NCBI GenBank assembly: GCA_009763385.1
Contig: CM019824.1
Coordinates: 109,138,660 to 109,202,659 of the forward strand
Length of the DNA stretch: 64,000 nucleotides
DNA from: Coix lacryma-jobi var. lacryma-jobi
Taxonomy: Eukaryota > Streptophyta > Magnoliopsida > Poales > Poaceae
Direction of reading: 5' to 3'
Below, piece after piece: positions 30,530 to 41,151 of this stretch. Made by a program: the position numbers and the translations under genes. Each line of letters opens with the position of its first letter. The stretch's first letter is position 1. A model generated the notes under the pieces. That model was given only the letters and a program-made list of their open reading frames with translations, searched no databases and was not told where the DNA came from.

Positions 30530-32925
30530 TCAAGCTTGAGCTTTTGGGACCCAAACTTGTTGAGGTCCCTTAACCTTCTCAACTAGTGACTTTGCAACCC
30601 ATATTTGCTTTGGCCTATTCTTGTTAGGAGGCCCCATGAACATGACTTTCATCTTGCCACTAGAGTATTGTCTAAGCATGTAGTGAGCATTGAAAGCAAA
30701 GGGCCTAGCATGCTTGGGCAAGAGTGTGGGTTTTGGCTCTTCACAATCATGAGCAAAGTGTCCTTCCTTTCCACACTCATAGCATCTCCCAATCTTCTTC
30801 TTCTTTGGCTTTGTGATGCTCTTGCGTTGCTTCATCTTCTCTTCAAGGAAGCCAATGCCATTTCTATTTGTCTTCATCACAGTGTTCATGAGTAGCTCAC
30901 TTTGAAGACATTGACCCTTGGTGAATTTCTTCAACCCGGTGGTGAGGTGCTCCTTCTCTTTCTTGAGCTTGTCATTCTCTTGTTGGAGCTCTAATTGAGA
31001 TGGTGTCATCTTGTAATCCCTCTCCATCTTCAATCTCTTGTTCTCTTCTTTTAGCTTGTCTAGCTCAAGTGACATGCTATAGTCATCATCATGAGTCTCA
31101 ATAGTGACTTGCTTTGTGGTTGCAAGCTTCTCTAGATCACTCTTGAGCTTGGCATTCTCATTCTTGATCTTGACATAGTCATCATAGTGATCGGCCTCAA
31201 CCACTTTCTTGCCCTTGCCACTAGCTCTTTGCTCATCATGCTCACTAACCAAGTCCTCACAAGATGTTGCTATGTCACACTTAACAACAAGGTTAGGGGC
31301 ATCATGTGTCTCATGTGAAAGTATATCATAAGCAGCGGTGAGAGTGTCATAATCAACTTTCACTTGAGTGTATTGTTCTTTTAGCAAAGCATAACTAGTG
31401 GTAAAGTCACTATGCATCTTGTCAAGTTTTTCATTTTTAGCTTTGAGCTCTTTGTTAGAGGACTTGAGCTCCTTGATAGATGATGATGACATAGTAGCAA
31501 GTTCATCTTTTAGCTCATCACTAGCATGAGTAGCATGATCATATTTCTCAACAAGAGATTCATTTTCATCAACAAGCTTTTCATTTTTAGCTCTAGTCTT
31601 TCTTATGATTTTAGAGTAGTTGTTTAGCAATTTAACAAGCTCATCATAAGTGGGTGCCTCAAATTCACCATCACTATCACTATCACTAGAGTCATCATCG
31701 CTTTGTACCTTTCGATCACCTTTAGCCATGAGGCATAGGTGTGTAGATGATGATGGTGACGGTGGTGGTGGTGTAGAGGAGCCAATGACTAGAGCGGCCA
31801 CCTTCTCCTTCTCATCATCACTGTCTTCATCGGATGAGCCACCGGAGGAGTCAATGTCGGTGAGCCAATCACCAACAATGTATGCTTTACCACCTTTATT
31901 GTGGTATTGCTTCTTCTTGCCATCTTTCTTCTTGTAGGGCTTGTCATTCTTCTTCTCATCTTCACTCGATGAGTCATACTTCTTGCCCTTGTTCTTGTTA
32001 TTGTAGTTGTCCTTCTTGGGCTTGGTGCATTGGTGGGCAAGATGGCCAAGCTCTCCGCAATTGTAGCAATCCATTTCGGAGATTGGTCTCCTCTTGCTAC
32101 TTGTGAAGAATTTCTTCTTTCTTGAGTCAAAGTTGACTCCATTCTTGTGAAGCTTCTTCAACATCTTGGTGGTTCTTCTCACCATGAGAGCGATGTTGGA
32201 ATCATCCTCTTCATCACTTGAGCTCTTATGATGCACCTCAATAGCCTTTGACTTGCCCTTCTTGTCATGGCTTGCTTTGAAGGCCAAGTCCTTCTTCTTG
32301 TCGGTGGAAGAGCCACCACTTTGTGTGATGTGCATGTACATCTCATGCGCATTGATCTTTCCCAATATTTGAGTTGGTGTAGCGGTGGAAAGATCACCTT
32401 GATGTAGCACCGTCACAATGTGTCCATACTTCTCAATTGGAAGGACACAAAGAATTTTCCTCACAACATCGGATGGTTGCATTTGTGTGAGCCCAAGTCC
32501 ATTGAGTTCCTCTACAATAACATTCAAGCGTGAGTACATTTCATTTGCACTTTCATTAGCATGCATATCAAAGGAGTGAAGCTTTTGCATAACTAAATGA
32601 TAACGTTCCTCACGCTCACTCTTGGTTCCCTCATGGAGTGCACAAATGTTATCCCATAGATCATGGGCATTCTTGTGGTTTCGGACGCGGTTAAACACAT
32701 CCTTGCAAATGCCTCTAAAAAGAATGTTTTTGGCTTTTGCATTTCACTTCTCATTCTCTTCCTCATGTGGCGTGAGGTTGTGCCCTCCTTGGGTTTGGGG
32801 AACCCGGTTATGGCGGCTTCGCGGCATCTAACATCAACCGCTTCTAGGTACGACTCCATACGGATTTTACAATATGGAAAGTCGTCTCCCTCGAACATGG
32901 GAGGTGGTCCATCACATCCGGACAT
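30530..32925 (-). pseudogene. gag: Sirevirus A2 gag (one frameshift)
   Basis: Start ATG 32925 (MSGCDGPPPMFEGDDFPY), the same N-terminus as element K. A frameshift between about 32690 and 32790 separates the first ~60 residues from the long frame 32698-30530. The gag domain includes YSRLNVIVEELNGLGL. Zinc knuckle CYNCGELGHLAHQC lies near 32060; a long acidic and coiled-coil middle follows; then a second knuckle CYECGKEGHFAHDC near 30780. The stop follows WVPKAQA. Two knuckles and a very long coiled coil (about 800 residues in all) are typical of this Sirevirus group. Confidence 0.92.
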
Positions 32926-32963
32926 CTTAACTCTATGTGGTTAAGCCTAAATCGAGAGCACGA

Positions 32964-32976
32964 GGCTCCGATACCA
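32964..32976 (-). other. Primer-binding site of Sirevirus A2
   Basis: Minus strand TGGTATCGGAGCC, two bases from the 5' LTR; initiator tRNA-Met type. Confidence 0.88.
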
Positions 32977-32978
32977 AT

Positions 32979-34551
32979 TGAAAGGATCAAGATGCCCAAG
33001 AGGGGGGGTGAATTGGGCTTTTTTAAAACTTTAGCAAGAATTAAAACCTATTAAGCCCAATTAACCCCCTTGTGCCTAGAAGTGTATTTCTCTTTATTCT
33101 ACCGCACAAAAAACCAAGTCTATGCCACTCCTATTCTAGCAAAGCAATTCAATAGAGAATGAACAACAAGTATAATGCGGAATTGAATTGCTTGAAAGTA
33201 AATGCGTAAGTAAAGGAGTAGAGATGACAAGACGATCTTTTTGCCGAGGTATCGAGGTGTCGGCACACCCCCCTAGTCCTCATTGGAGCACCCGTGCAAG
33301 GGTATCGCTCCCCCTTGATCCGCGCAAGGACCAAGTGCTCACTATGAGCTGATTCTTCGCCGCTCCGGCCCGGTGAATCGCTCACTACTGGTCACAAGCT
33401 TGCTTGGGTCATCCACAATGCCACTGGATGCTCTCCAAGCTTCACGATCGCCACCAAGCCGTCTAGGTGATGCCGATCACCAAGAGTAACAAGCTAGAAC
33501 TCTCTCTTGACCAACACAAGGCCAAAGAGATGGATGGATGCACACTTGCTACTCAATTCTCACTAGGAGGTGACTAATTCTCTCAATTAGCACTTCACTC
33601 AACCTCACTAGGGCTCTTGCACTATCTCACACTCACAATGTGTCTCTCAGCAGATGGAAGTTGCAAGAACACTCTAATGGATGAGGGGAGGGAGTATAAA
33701 TACTCCCCCAACAGGTCATCCAAAACAGCACCAAACATGTGCTTCTGTGGGGGCATCGGACGCTCTGATGCTGGGCATCGGAGGCGCCGATGACCTCGAC
33801 CAACGGTCGACTGTACCATCTTGTTAGACATGTTAAAGGAGCATCAGACTCTAGGCAACATCCGATGCCTCCACATCGGACGCATCCGATGTGGATTCAC
33901 CCTCTCTGGAACCTCTGTGGATGGCCATAGGATGCTGGCCCTCAGCATCCGATGCCAGTGTCCAATGCATCCCACAGTTCACTCGCAAGTGAACAGTGGC
34001 ACAGGAGCGTCCGATGTGGCAACATCGGAGCCTCCGATGCCACGCACCAGACTAAACCCTAGTCGGGGTGAGCATCAGAGCCTTCGATGCCCACCTGGCC
34101 AGCATCTCATGCCTATTACAAGGCCAAAACGAATTCGGATCGCGACGCGGCCAAAACGACTTTTGATCCTCTCGACATAAGGCTTCTCTCTGAGCTACCT
34201 AGAGCTATGAAATAACAAGTGTGCACCACACCTACCTCAATAGACTCATCTAGGTCAAGCTACTGATTCACGCTCCCCTTTATAGTACGGCCAAAGGAAA
34301 AACAAAGACCTAAGACTACCTAAGTGTCCTCCAGCACTATATGACACTTAGCCTAGTCTACCACCATCTTCGTCGTCCGTCCATTGAAAACCGAAATGAT
34401 ATCCATCGCCAGGGGACATGAACTCCATATGCCCGTATCGTCGCCATTACTGTGACCTAACTCAATCTTGTTTCTGCAAAACACATGTTAGTCACAGTAA
34501 TCTTGTGTTTCATCCAATCACCGAAACCCACTAGGGGCCAAGATGCGTTCA
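32979..34551 (-). mobile_element. 5' LTR of Sirevirus A2
   Basis: TGAAAGGATC to GCGTTCA on the plus strand; direct repeat of 19477-21048. It carries the same TATA palindrome and GCATCGGA palindrome field (33750-34115). Several substitutions separate it from the 3' LTR, for example around 33280-33330, so the element is not brand-new. Confidence 0.95.
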
Positions 34552-35211
34552 ACTCTCACACTCACCTTAGGGAATTTGAGCAATTGTGTTCTTGCTTGTC
34601 TGTTGCGGGCATGACACAAGAGACCATTAAATGGAAATTATTTCTGTTCTCCCTTTTTGGAAGAGCGAAACAGTGGTATGCTCATAACGTAAGAGGAGTA
34701 GATGGAAACTGGGATGAACTTTGAGACAAATTTTGTCTTGCTTTCTTCCCTCTGTCTTGAATCACTGCCCTTCGAATAGAAATTCTTACCTTTCAACAAA
34801 AAGAGAAGGCGACTAGGAGCAGCCTGGGCTAGATTTATGAGCCTTGTCAACATTGGCCCAGATCTTGCTTTGCCCGATGATGTTATTATACAACATTTTT
34901 ATTATGGTCTTAGCAAAGAAGCTGCCCTTTTTCTCGATACCTCTTTGGGAGGATCATTCGCTCAAAAAACTGTTAGTGAAGGAAAAGCCATCCTTGAGAA
35001 AATCCTTGAAAACACTCCTTACACTGACATTATTTGTGATGAATTCCCCAAAGAAGAAGTTGAGCCCAATCCCGACCAACATGAGGAGGAACACACAACC
35101 AAATTTGAAATTCCTTCAAATCTTTCTAATAATTTGGTTGTCATAGAACCTTCCATAAAGAAAACACCTCACACTCATATGCATTTGGATGCTCCGATAG
35201 GCATGACCTAG
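34552..35211 (+). pseudogene. gag: Element B gag, part 3 (stops)
   Basis: It continues the B gag frame after the A2 TSD: HLREFEQLCSCLSVAGM, then WKLFLFSLFGRAKQWY, the conserved core of Gypsy gag. In-frame TGA and TAG codons near 34722, 34758 and 34829 break it. A second open part from 34837 encodes the following gag region (FYYGLSKEAALFLDTSLGGSF). B homology ends near 35211. The rest of B and its 3' LTR are absent. Confidence 0.8.
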
Positions 35212-35838
35212 CTCCGTTTCGCTTGATTGAGCTCTTTTTCCTCCTTGTTGTTTGCAAATTGCCCCCAAGGGGGAGAATTTTTTGTGATATGGTGACAATT
35301 TGCAAATACTGTGATTTCTGTGCTTCACTTGTTGAGGGTGAGTTCTTGTAGTGAGGGGGAGCGTTTCTGCCTTGATTTGGATTGGTATGGATTTTTCTGC
35401 TAGTTGTGTTGAGCCTCTGTGCCTCTATCTTGAGGGACTAGCAGTTTTGCATTCTTATGTGCTATTTCAGCTTCAATTGGTATCGAGTTCTCAGCTAGTG
35501 GTGTTGAGCCCTTTTCTGCCTCTTCTTGAGGACTAGCTTGATTTTGACTTGGTTGTGTCAAGTCGTTGCCCATGTCTTTGGGAACCAATTTTTTCGCTCA
35601 GTTCGATCGAGTTTTGCTCGTTGTTGAGTTGTTGCTCCGATCCTTTGCTTGGTTGTGTCGAACCGTTACCCATGTCTTTAGGGACCAAGCTTTGCTTATC
35701 TCGATTTGTCCTTCTTTGGCTTTTAACTTGGCTTTTGGACATCTCGAGTGAGCTTTCTCCTTCTATCTTCTTCTATTTTTCTTTTCTTCCTTGATCATGG
35801 TTACTATGTGTTGACGATGCACTCATCAAGGGGGAGAT
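35212..35838 (+). other. 3' non-coding remnant of Sirevirus A with polypurine tracts
   Basis: No coding region is recognised. Three G-rich tracts of PPT type are present: near 35262-35273 (CAAGGGGGAGAA), near 35353-35360 (GTGAGGGGGAG), and at 35826-35837 immediately before the 3' LTR. Several PPT copies before the 3' LTR are a known Sirevirus feature. A segment with GTTGTGTC...CCCATGTCTTTAGGGACC is duplicated at about 35540-35590 and 35650-35690. The junction with element B is somewhere in 35212-35270. Confidence 0.7.
35826..35837 (+). other. Polypurine tract of Sirevirus A
   Basis: CAAGGGGGAGAT directly precedes the 3' LTR start (TGTGAACAC). Confidence 0.85.
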
Positions 35839-37926
35839 TGTGAACACAAGGTTGATATGTTCCCTTGTGGTTCCCTTCCTGAGTGATGAGCGATCGGTCA
35901 ACAGGCTCACCGGAAGGGGTGAGAGGCAACATGTGTCTCTTGGTTGTGTTGATGTGCAGGTGTGGAGCTCAGAGACAGTGGTCGATGGTGAGGTGAAGGT
36001 CAAGTAGAGACGTGTCGTGCCGACGGACCGGGAGCGGTGAAGGGCGGACGTGAGGCTTGGACCGACGGACCGGGAGACCTGAGGACCAGCTGTGGTAGCT
36101 GGCACATGGCATCGACGAGCAAGAGCACATGGGGATGTGCGGTGCATCGGCCGAGTCGGGAGGAAGGTGATGGCGTCGTGACACTTGGCGGGAGGCCGGG
36201 AAGGAAGGAGAATGCACTGTGCCCGCGCGTGGAGGCTGGACATGCATCGACATCGCTGCCGGTGGTCGGGGTGTGAGAACCACATCCCGTCTACGGCGCG
36301 GGTTTGGTAGTTGAGCCTCGAAAAACTACCCTCGACGGTTTTCGAGTTTGGGCCTCAAAACTCAGGGTGGCCGGTTTCCGAGTTTGGGCCTCAAAACTCG
36401 GCGAGGACGGTTTTTTAGGTTTGGGCCTCAAAACCTGGGCTCGCGGGTTTCTGAGTTTGGGCCACAAAACTCAGCCGGAGGACAGGTTTCCCGGTTTCAG
36501 CCTCAAAATCGGGGGAGGTCCAAAAAGGATGGTCGACGCGTGGCGGCGTGGAGAGGCTGGTGCGGCGGCGAAGCTATCCACGAGGAAGGCGCGACGGTCG
36601 ACAGGACGACACGTGGCGGCATCCAGCTTGCGTCGAGGTGAAGCTAAGGATGAGGAAGGCGCGTGGCCGTCGGATCACGACTTCACAGAGTTGGACTGGA
36701 ATACCCATAGGGTTTGCCTGTTCGCTCTTTTATCTAGGGGTAGAAGGGGACTATTGTATTAGGCTATAAATAAGAGAGGCGCCCCTCCTTTCTCCCAATC
36801 CTGGCAGCCATTATTTCGTAAGCTCTCTCTCTAGCCCTCGCTTAGGTTCTAATCATTCCTCGCTGCCTGTGATCCCAAAGACGACTAATCATACCTCTGT
36901 GTTCTTGGGATTTTGAGGAAGTGAGACCGTAATCTCACTATTGTCTCGTGGGTTCAAGACACGGTTGAATTCGTGATCGATTTGTGTCTTTGAGCTGTGT
37001 TCTTCACATTTTTGTTTTCGCCCGTCACGATGATTTGCTTCGTTCTCGCTCATCGTGAGTTGGTTTCCGATTCCGTTTGAACCAGCTTGTTCTAGATCAT
37101 GAGGCACAACTCTTCATCGAAGGAATTCCTCTCTAACCTCATGAACTAGTAGATCGATCGATTTTCGTCTTCGGATCGTGTTCTTCCCCTTTTCCCCGAA
37201 TCTCTTCGATTCATCGATTTGGAGATAGGTTCGAGCCATGATCTCTTAGGAGTAGCTCACTATCCTTCTTGTGACTGCCCTCACCAAGTTTGAGCCCTAG
37301 TGGTTTCGATTTGAGGGAGATCAAGTTTGAATCGGTGAACGAACGACACTTTGTCGGGGTGACCGGATGTTGCTTGTTCAACGACCGGACGCTCACTGGT
37401 GAATCCGATCTTTGAACGTCTCACGACACAGTCTGTGAGATTTTTGACCGGACGCTCGGGTCTTGCCTGATCGGACGCATAGGCGTCACTGTTCATCGGT
37501 TTCACATTGCTGACCGGACGCACAACGTGTGACCGGACTCTGGACTCAGTGTTGACCGGACGCATATACACAGTGAGTCCGATCCAATACAAAGACTTCT
37601 AGAATCGGTATTCTGCTGACCGGATGCGTCCGTTCATCTTGGACCGGAGGCACTGCAGAGTCCAGTCAGTGCCTCTCTGCACGTTCTCGTCTGTGGTTCG
37701 TTCGTCCGTTGTCGGTTTTGGTTTCCGGCTTTTGCGTTGGGTTTTTTGGATTGTGTAGTATCCCGTTGTGCTTCTAGGAAGCATCCACCCTACATCTAGG
37801 GTCGTGGATACTTGCAAACCCGTGTTTTGCTTTTGGGGTGACTTTCTGGGACAAGGGCCATCTATTTCACGAGTTGAAATTTGAGGCTCCCATTCACCCC
37901 ACTCTGGTCGCCAATTCGGTCCTTCA
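35839..37926 (+). mobile_element. 3' LTR of Sirevirus A (2088 bases)
   Basis: It starts TGTGAACAC after the polypurine tract and ends ...GGTCCTTCA. Direct repeat of 1-1942 from 35990 on. It carries both palindromic fields and a TATA box at 36765-36772. The next five bases, CAAGT (37927-37931), should be the TSD, but the other side is outside the window. Confidence 0.95.
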
Positions 37927-39495
37927 CAAGTTCAGATTCTCCTTCTCCTTCTCTTTTCCCTTCACCTTCCCTCTCTCAATCATAGGTCTAACTTCAGCAG
38001 GTGGCTGATCATGCCAATTTCCCCAATACTTGTCAAACTTTTCTTTCATTCTCTTGCCCATTTCATGGCGCAAAGGATCCTTGCTGCTCATCCAATTGGC
38101 GATTAAGAAATTAGCTTCACAAATCTCAAACATGAAGTTGTGTGAATTGACATACAAATTTTTAGAAAGGCGCTCAGTGAGTTGATAAAAATGACCAAGG
38201 AATTCAGCCATCTTCTTTGCATTCTCCCAGTCTTCCTCATCTGGATGCCCTGGACCTTTATTAATTGGTGACAAGTCAATAGCATAGCATGGATCATCAT
38301 CAAAGTACCTTGCAAATACCTTCTCATAACTGGTGGCTGCCTTCAACATCAGATATGTTGAGCTCCACCTAGTGCAAATGTCTAAGTGTAGAAATGCCTT
38401 GGTGTCAACCTTCTCTTCCTCGGCAAGCTCCTTGAACTTAACCAATCGAGAAGTGCCATTCTTGATGTACCTAACAGCAGCTCGGACACGCTTCACTAAA
38501 GTATCTACTTCTTTAAGGCCATCTTGTACAATAAGATTGACAATGTGTGCAACACATCTCATGTGAAGATACTTTCATTCAGCTATACTTGTCTTTGCAT
38601 TATTCATGTGCCTCCTCAAGTAACTTATACCACTGTCATTGGACCTTGCATTATCAACTGTGACACACATGACCTTTTCTAGCTCCCAATCAAGCAAGCA
38701 TCTTTGCAAGTTCTTCCCAATGTCATCCCCCTTATGCCCCTTTACTTTAAAGAAGCTAATGTCTTTCCTATGATATTGCCAATTTTTGTCAATGAAGTGC
38801 GCAGTCACTGTCATGCAACTGTCTTGCTGTTGTGAAGTCCAACCATCGGTGGTTAAGCAAACTCTTTCGCAACTATCCTTCAAAAACAGCTTCAGCTTTG
38901 CTTTTTCTTGAAAATAAATTCAAACAGTGTCCCTAGTTTTCGTTCTTCGAGATGGTGTACTCCAACGTGGGCAAGCTACACTCATAAATTTCTTAAATCC
39001 TCTCTTCTCTCCGGTAACAAAAGGCATTTCATCTTCTATCACCATTTCAGCAAAAGCTTCTCTAATTGCTTCAGGATCATACCTCCACGTGGTAATGCTG
39101 CCTTCTCCTTTAGTTGCTGCCAAAGTGGCCTGCTTCGGATCCTTGTTGTTCACATGAGGATTACACTTGTAAATATTAAAGTGTCTCTTCATTGCAGTAG
39201 TACCATTAACATATGAATCTGCCTTGATTAATCGACTACGATATTTGCATTTCCCCTTCTTCACCACATCATTCTCATCCTTTATCTTGTGGAAGTGTTG
39301 CCAAATTTTAGACCTTGCTTCCATTGGTTTCCTTGCATTTTTCTTCTTGCCATTGCCATCCCCATCTTCACCTTTACCCTTCTCTTGTTCATGTCCCTCA
39401 AGTTGAAGGACCTCCTCACTGTGCTTTTCTCATGCATCCTCCAGTTCAATATTTTCGGCTCCCATTTCAATTTCCTCTTCAGTTTCAGAGGGCAT
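37927..39495 (-). pseudogene. hAT-type transposase, N-terminal two thirds (three nonsense codons)
   Basis: Cut-and-paste transposase of the hAT/RICESLEEPER type. ATG at 39495 follows a possible 3' splice site (TTTGTAG). One frame runs to the LTR of A with only three stops (near 39432, 38917 and 38572) and no frameshift. The BED zinc finger region is GKCKYRSRLIKADSYVNGT...HFNIYKC; the second zinc Cys is Arg. The catalytic-core parts VCLTTDGWTSQQQDSCMTVTAHF, CVTVDNARSNDSGI and RCVAHIVNLIVQDGL are all present. The C-terminal dimerisation region is missing because Sirevirus A inserted here. This is the oldest layer of the left nest. Confidence 0.9.
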
Positions 39496-40330
39496 CTACA
39501 AATTAGAAGCCAAGAACACTAATAAGTCGACAACCTAAAATCAGGAAATAGTCTAAATTAGAAAACCACCGTATACAGCCGTACAGTACAGGTGTTGCAA
39601 TTTGCTACTTTAGAGTTCTGGTGACCAAAAAATAATTAATATTGCTACAGCCGTACATGTATTGAACAAAAGAAAAGCAACACGATTCGACAATTAGTAG
39701 ATCGAGTTTTTCATACATACATTGCAAGATTCTAGGGACTCCGTTTCTGCACACACGAAGCTCTTTCTTCTGGAGTTCCGGTCTGTGACAGCACCGTGAA
39801 ACGATGGGAGCGCAGCACCTCGCGCTCACGGCGCACGAGCTCCAACAATGGTGCTGCTGGATCCGCAGGGACTGGCGCAGTCGGAGGCTCGGAGGCGGAC
39901 GACGGACCGATGACGGCAGTCGGTAGATGGCGGAGTAGCTGGACTGGACGATGAAGCGGCAGACTATGGAATCCAGACTCTGGAGTGGAGAACGGTGCAG
40001 CCGCACACGCTGTTGCGGCGAGCTGGCGGCTAGGGTTAGGAGGAGGTTGGGGACTCGGGCATTGAGGTCAGGTGGCCGCTCGGGACTCGGGTGGTATGTT
40101 TCTGTTGGGTTGGAGCAGGCTCACGTTGGGGACTTGAGGCTGCTGTTGGACTTGTTCGAAGCTTCTCGGTCTTATTGGGTAACTGAGTGAAAAAACCCAG
40201 TACCCGATATAGTGTTCGGTTTCTAGCAACCTGTAACCGATCTAAAGACTGAGGACCGAATTTTCGATCTGTTCGGGTTCGGGCTCGGTCTGTTCGGGTT
40301 CGGTTTTCGGTTTCGCGTTATTTTGCCCAG
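39496..40330 (-). mobile_element. 5' flank and terminal part of the hAT element
   Basis: No coding region. Between about 40200 and 40320 there are repeated GGTTCGG/CCGAAC words, as in subterminal regions of plant hAT elements. The element probably ends near 40330 (plus-strand ...TTATTTTGCCCAG). The terminal inverted repeat cannot be confirmed because the other end is outside the window. Confidence 0.5.
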
Positions 40331-40437
40331 TTTGAGATGGAATTGCTCGCCGCAGGGTTAGCGACCGCACGAGGTGCGGAATTGGTAGCAAAAACTTGGG
40401 GAGGATAAAGAATAGAATAGCGAGAACAAAACAGAAC

Positions 40438-40518
40438 CTTGAGCTCGACGTTGAGCGCGCGATAGAGCAGCTTGGAGGGGTACAATGGATCAACTGCCGG
40501 AACAAAGGAAGGCACCAT
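40438..40518 (-). CDS. Possible first coding exon of a divergent host gene
   Basis: ATG at 40518 is followed by 27 codons (MVPSFVPAVDPLYPSKLLYR...) to a good donor, CTCAAG|GTTCTG, at 40437. GC-rich sequence with AAACCCTAG, usual for plant 5' leaders, lies upstream at 40680-40715. The hAT end lies about 110 bases inside the presumed intron. If real, the rest of the gene is beyond the hAT/Sirevirus nest or lost. I do not recognise the protein. Weak call. Confidence 0.25.
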
Positions 40519-41151
40519 CAGCACGAGCCCCGCTGGGAGGGGACGACGAACACGAACAAAGAGAGAATACAGCAGCGGGCCGCCAGAACTGACCGGATCT
40601 GGCTCGTGCGTGCGACCCTGAGTTAGATGGGGCCTGGGACGGCAGCGCCGTGGCTGCTGCGGGCGGCATCCACCTCGGATAGGGCGGCGGTGGCGGCGGG
40701 AGGGGGGAAACCCTAGATGCAGGAGGTGCGGTGATGTGGCTGAGGCGGGGTAGGGCGGCGCATCTGACCAAGCTAGAGCCGAGAGTCGTCGAGGCGAAGG
40801 GGGTAGGGCGTGGCGTTGGAGGCGTGATTTCTGTGGCTTCCTTTTTGGGTGGCTGGAGGGCGGGTGGGTTTCCTTCTCGGTGAGGACGACAGAGCCGATG
40901 ATTGCACGGCGGGGAAGAATCGCATAGAGGACAGGCTCAGGTGACGTCGCACTATCGCACGGAGGCAGGACGATGGAGCGAATTTTTGTCGCCCCAAAAA
41001 CATTTCCACTTTTAGTCTTTTTAGTTTTATTAGAGATTAGAGAAGACACTTCAGAAAGACTCGAATCAGACCCACCGCTCTCCCCCGAAAGGCCATTCCG
41101 GACCACGCCTCACTCAAACCCTAACCTCACCCTGTCACTGTGTCACCACCC

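Larger units (their letters stand above)
19477..34551 (-). mobile_element. Sirevirus A2, full-length Copia element (15 kb with nested solo LTR)
   Basis: LTRs of 1572 bases (19477-21048) and 1573 bases (32979-34551), Met-type PBS, polypurine tract and a perfect TSD ACTCT (19472-19476, 34552-34556) define it. In element orientation the order is gag, protease-integrase-RT-RNase H, long spacer, env-like ORF, 3' LTR, which is the order of env-carrying Sireviruses. Coding regions carry a few frameshifts and stops. It is inserted in the gag of element B and contains solo LTR L. Confidence 0.95.

Noticed and set aside
40318..41106. A 262-codon minus-strand gene next to the PHD gene
   Set aside because: Most of the frame lies in GC-rich leader/promoter DNA and has no domain; only the short exon at 40438-40518 has a plausible splice context.
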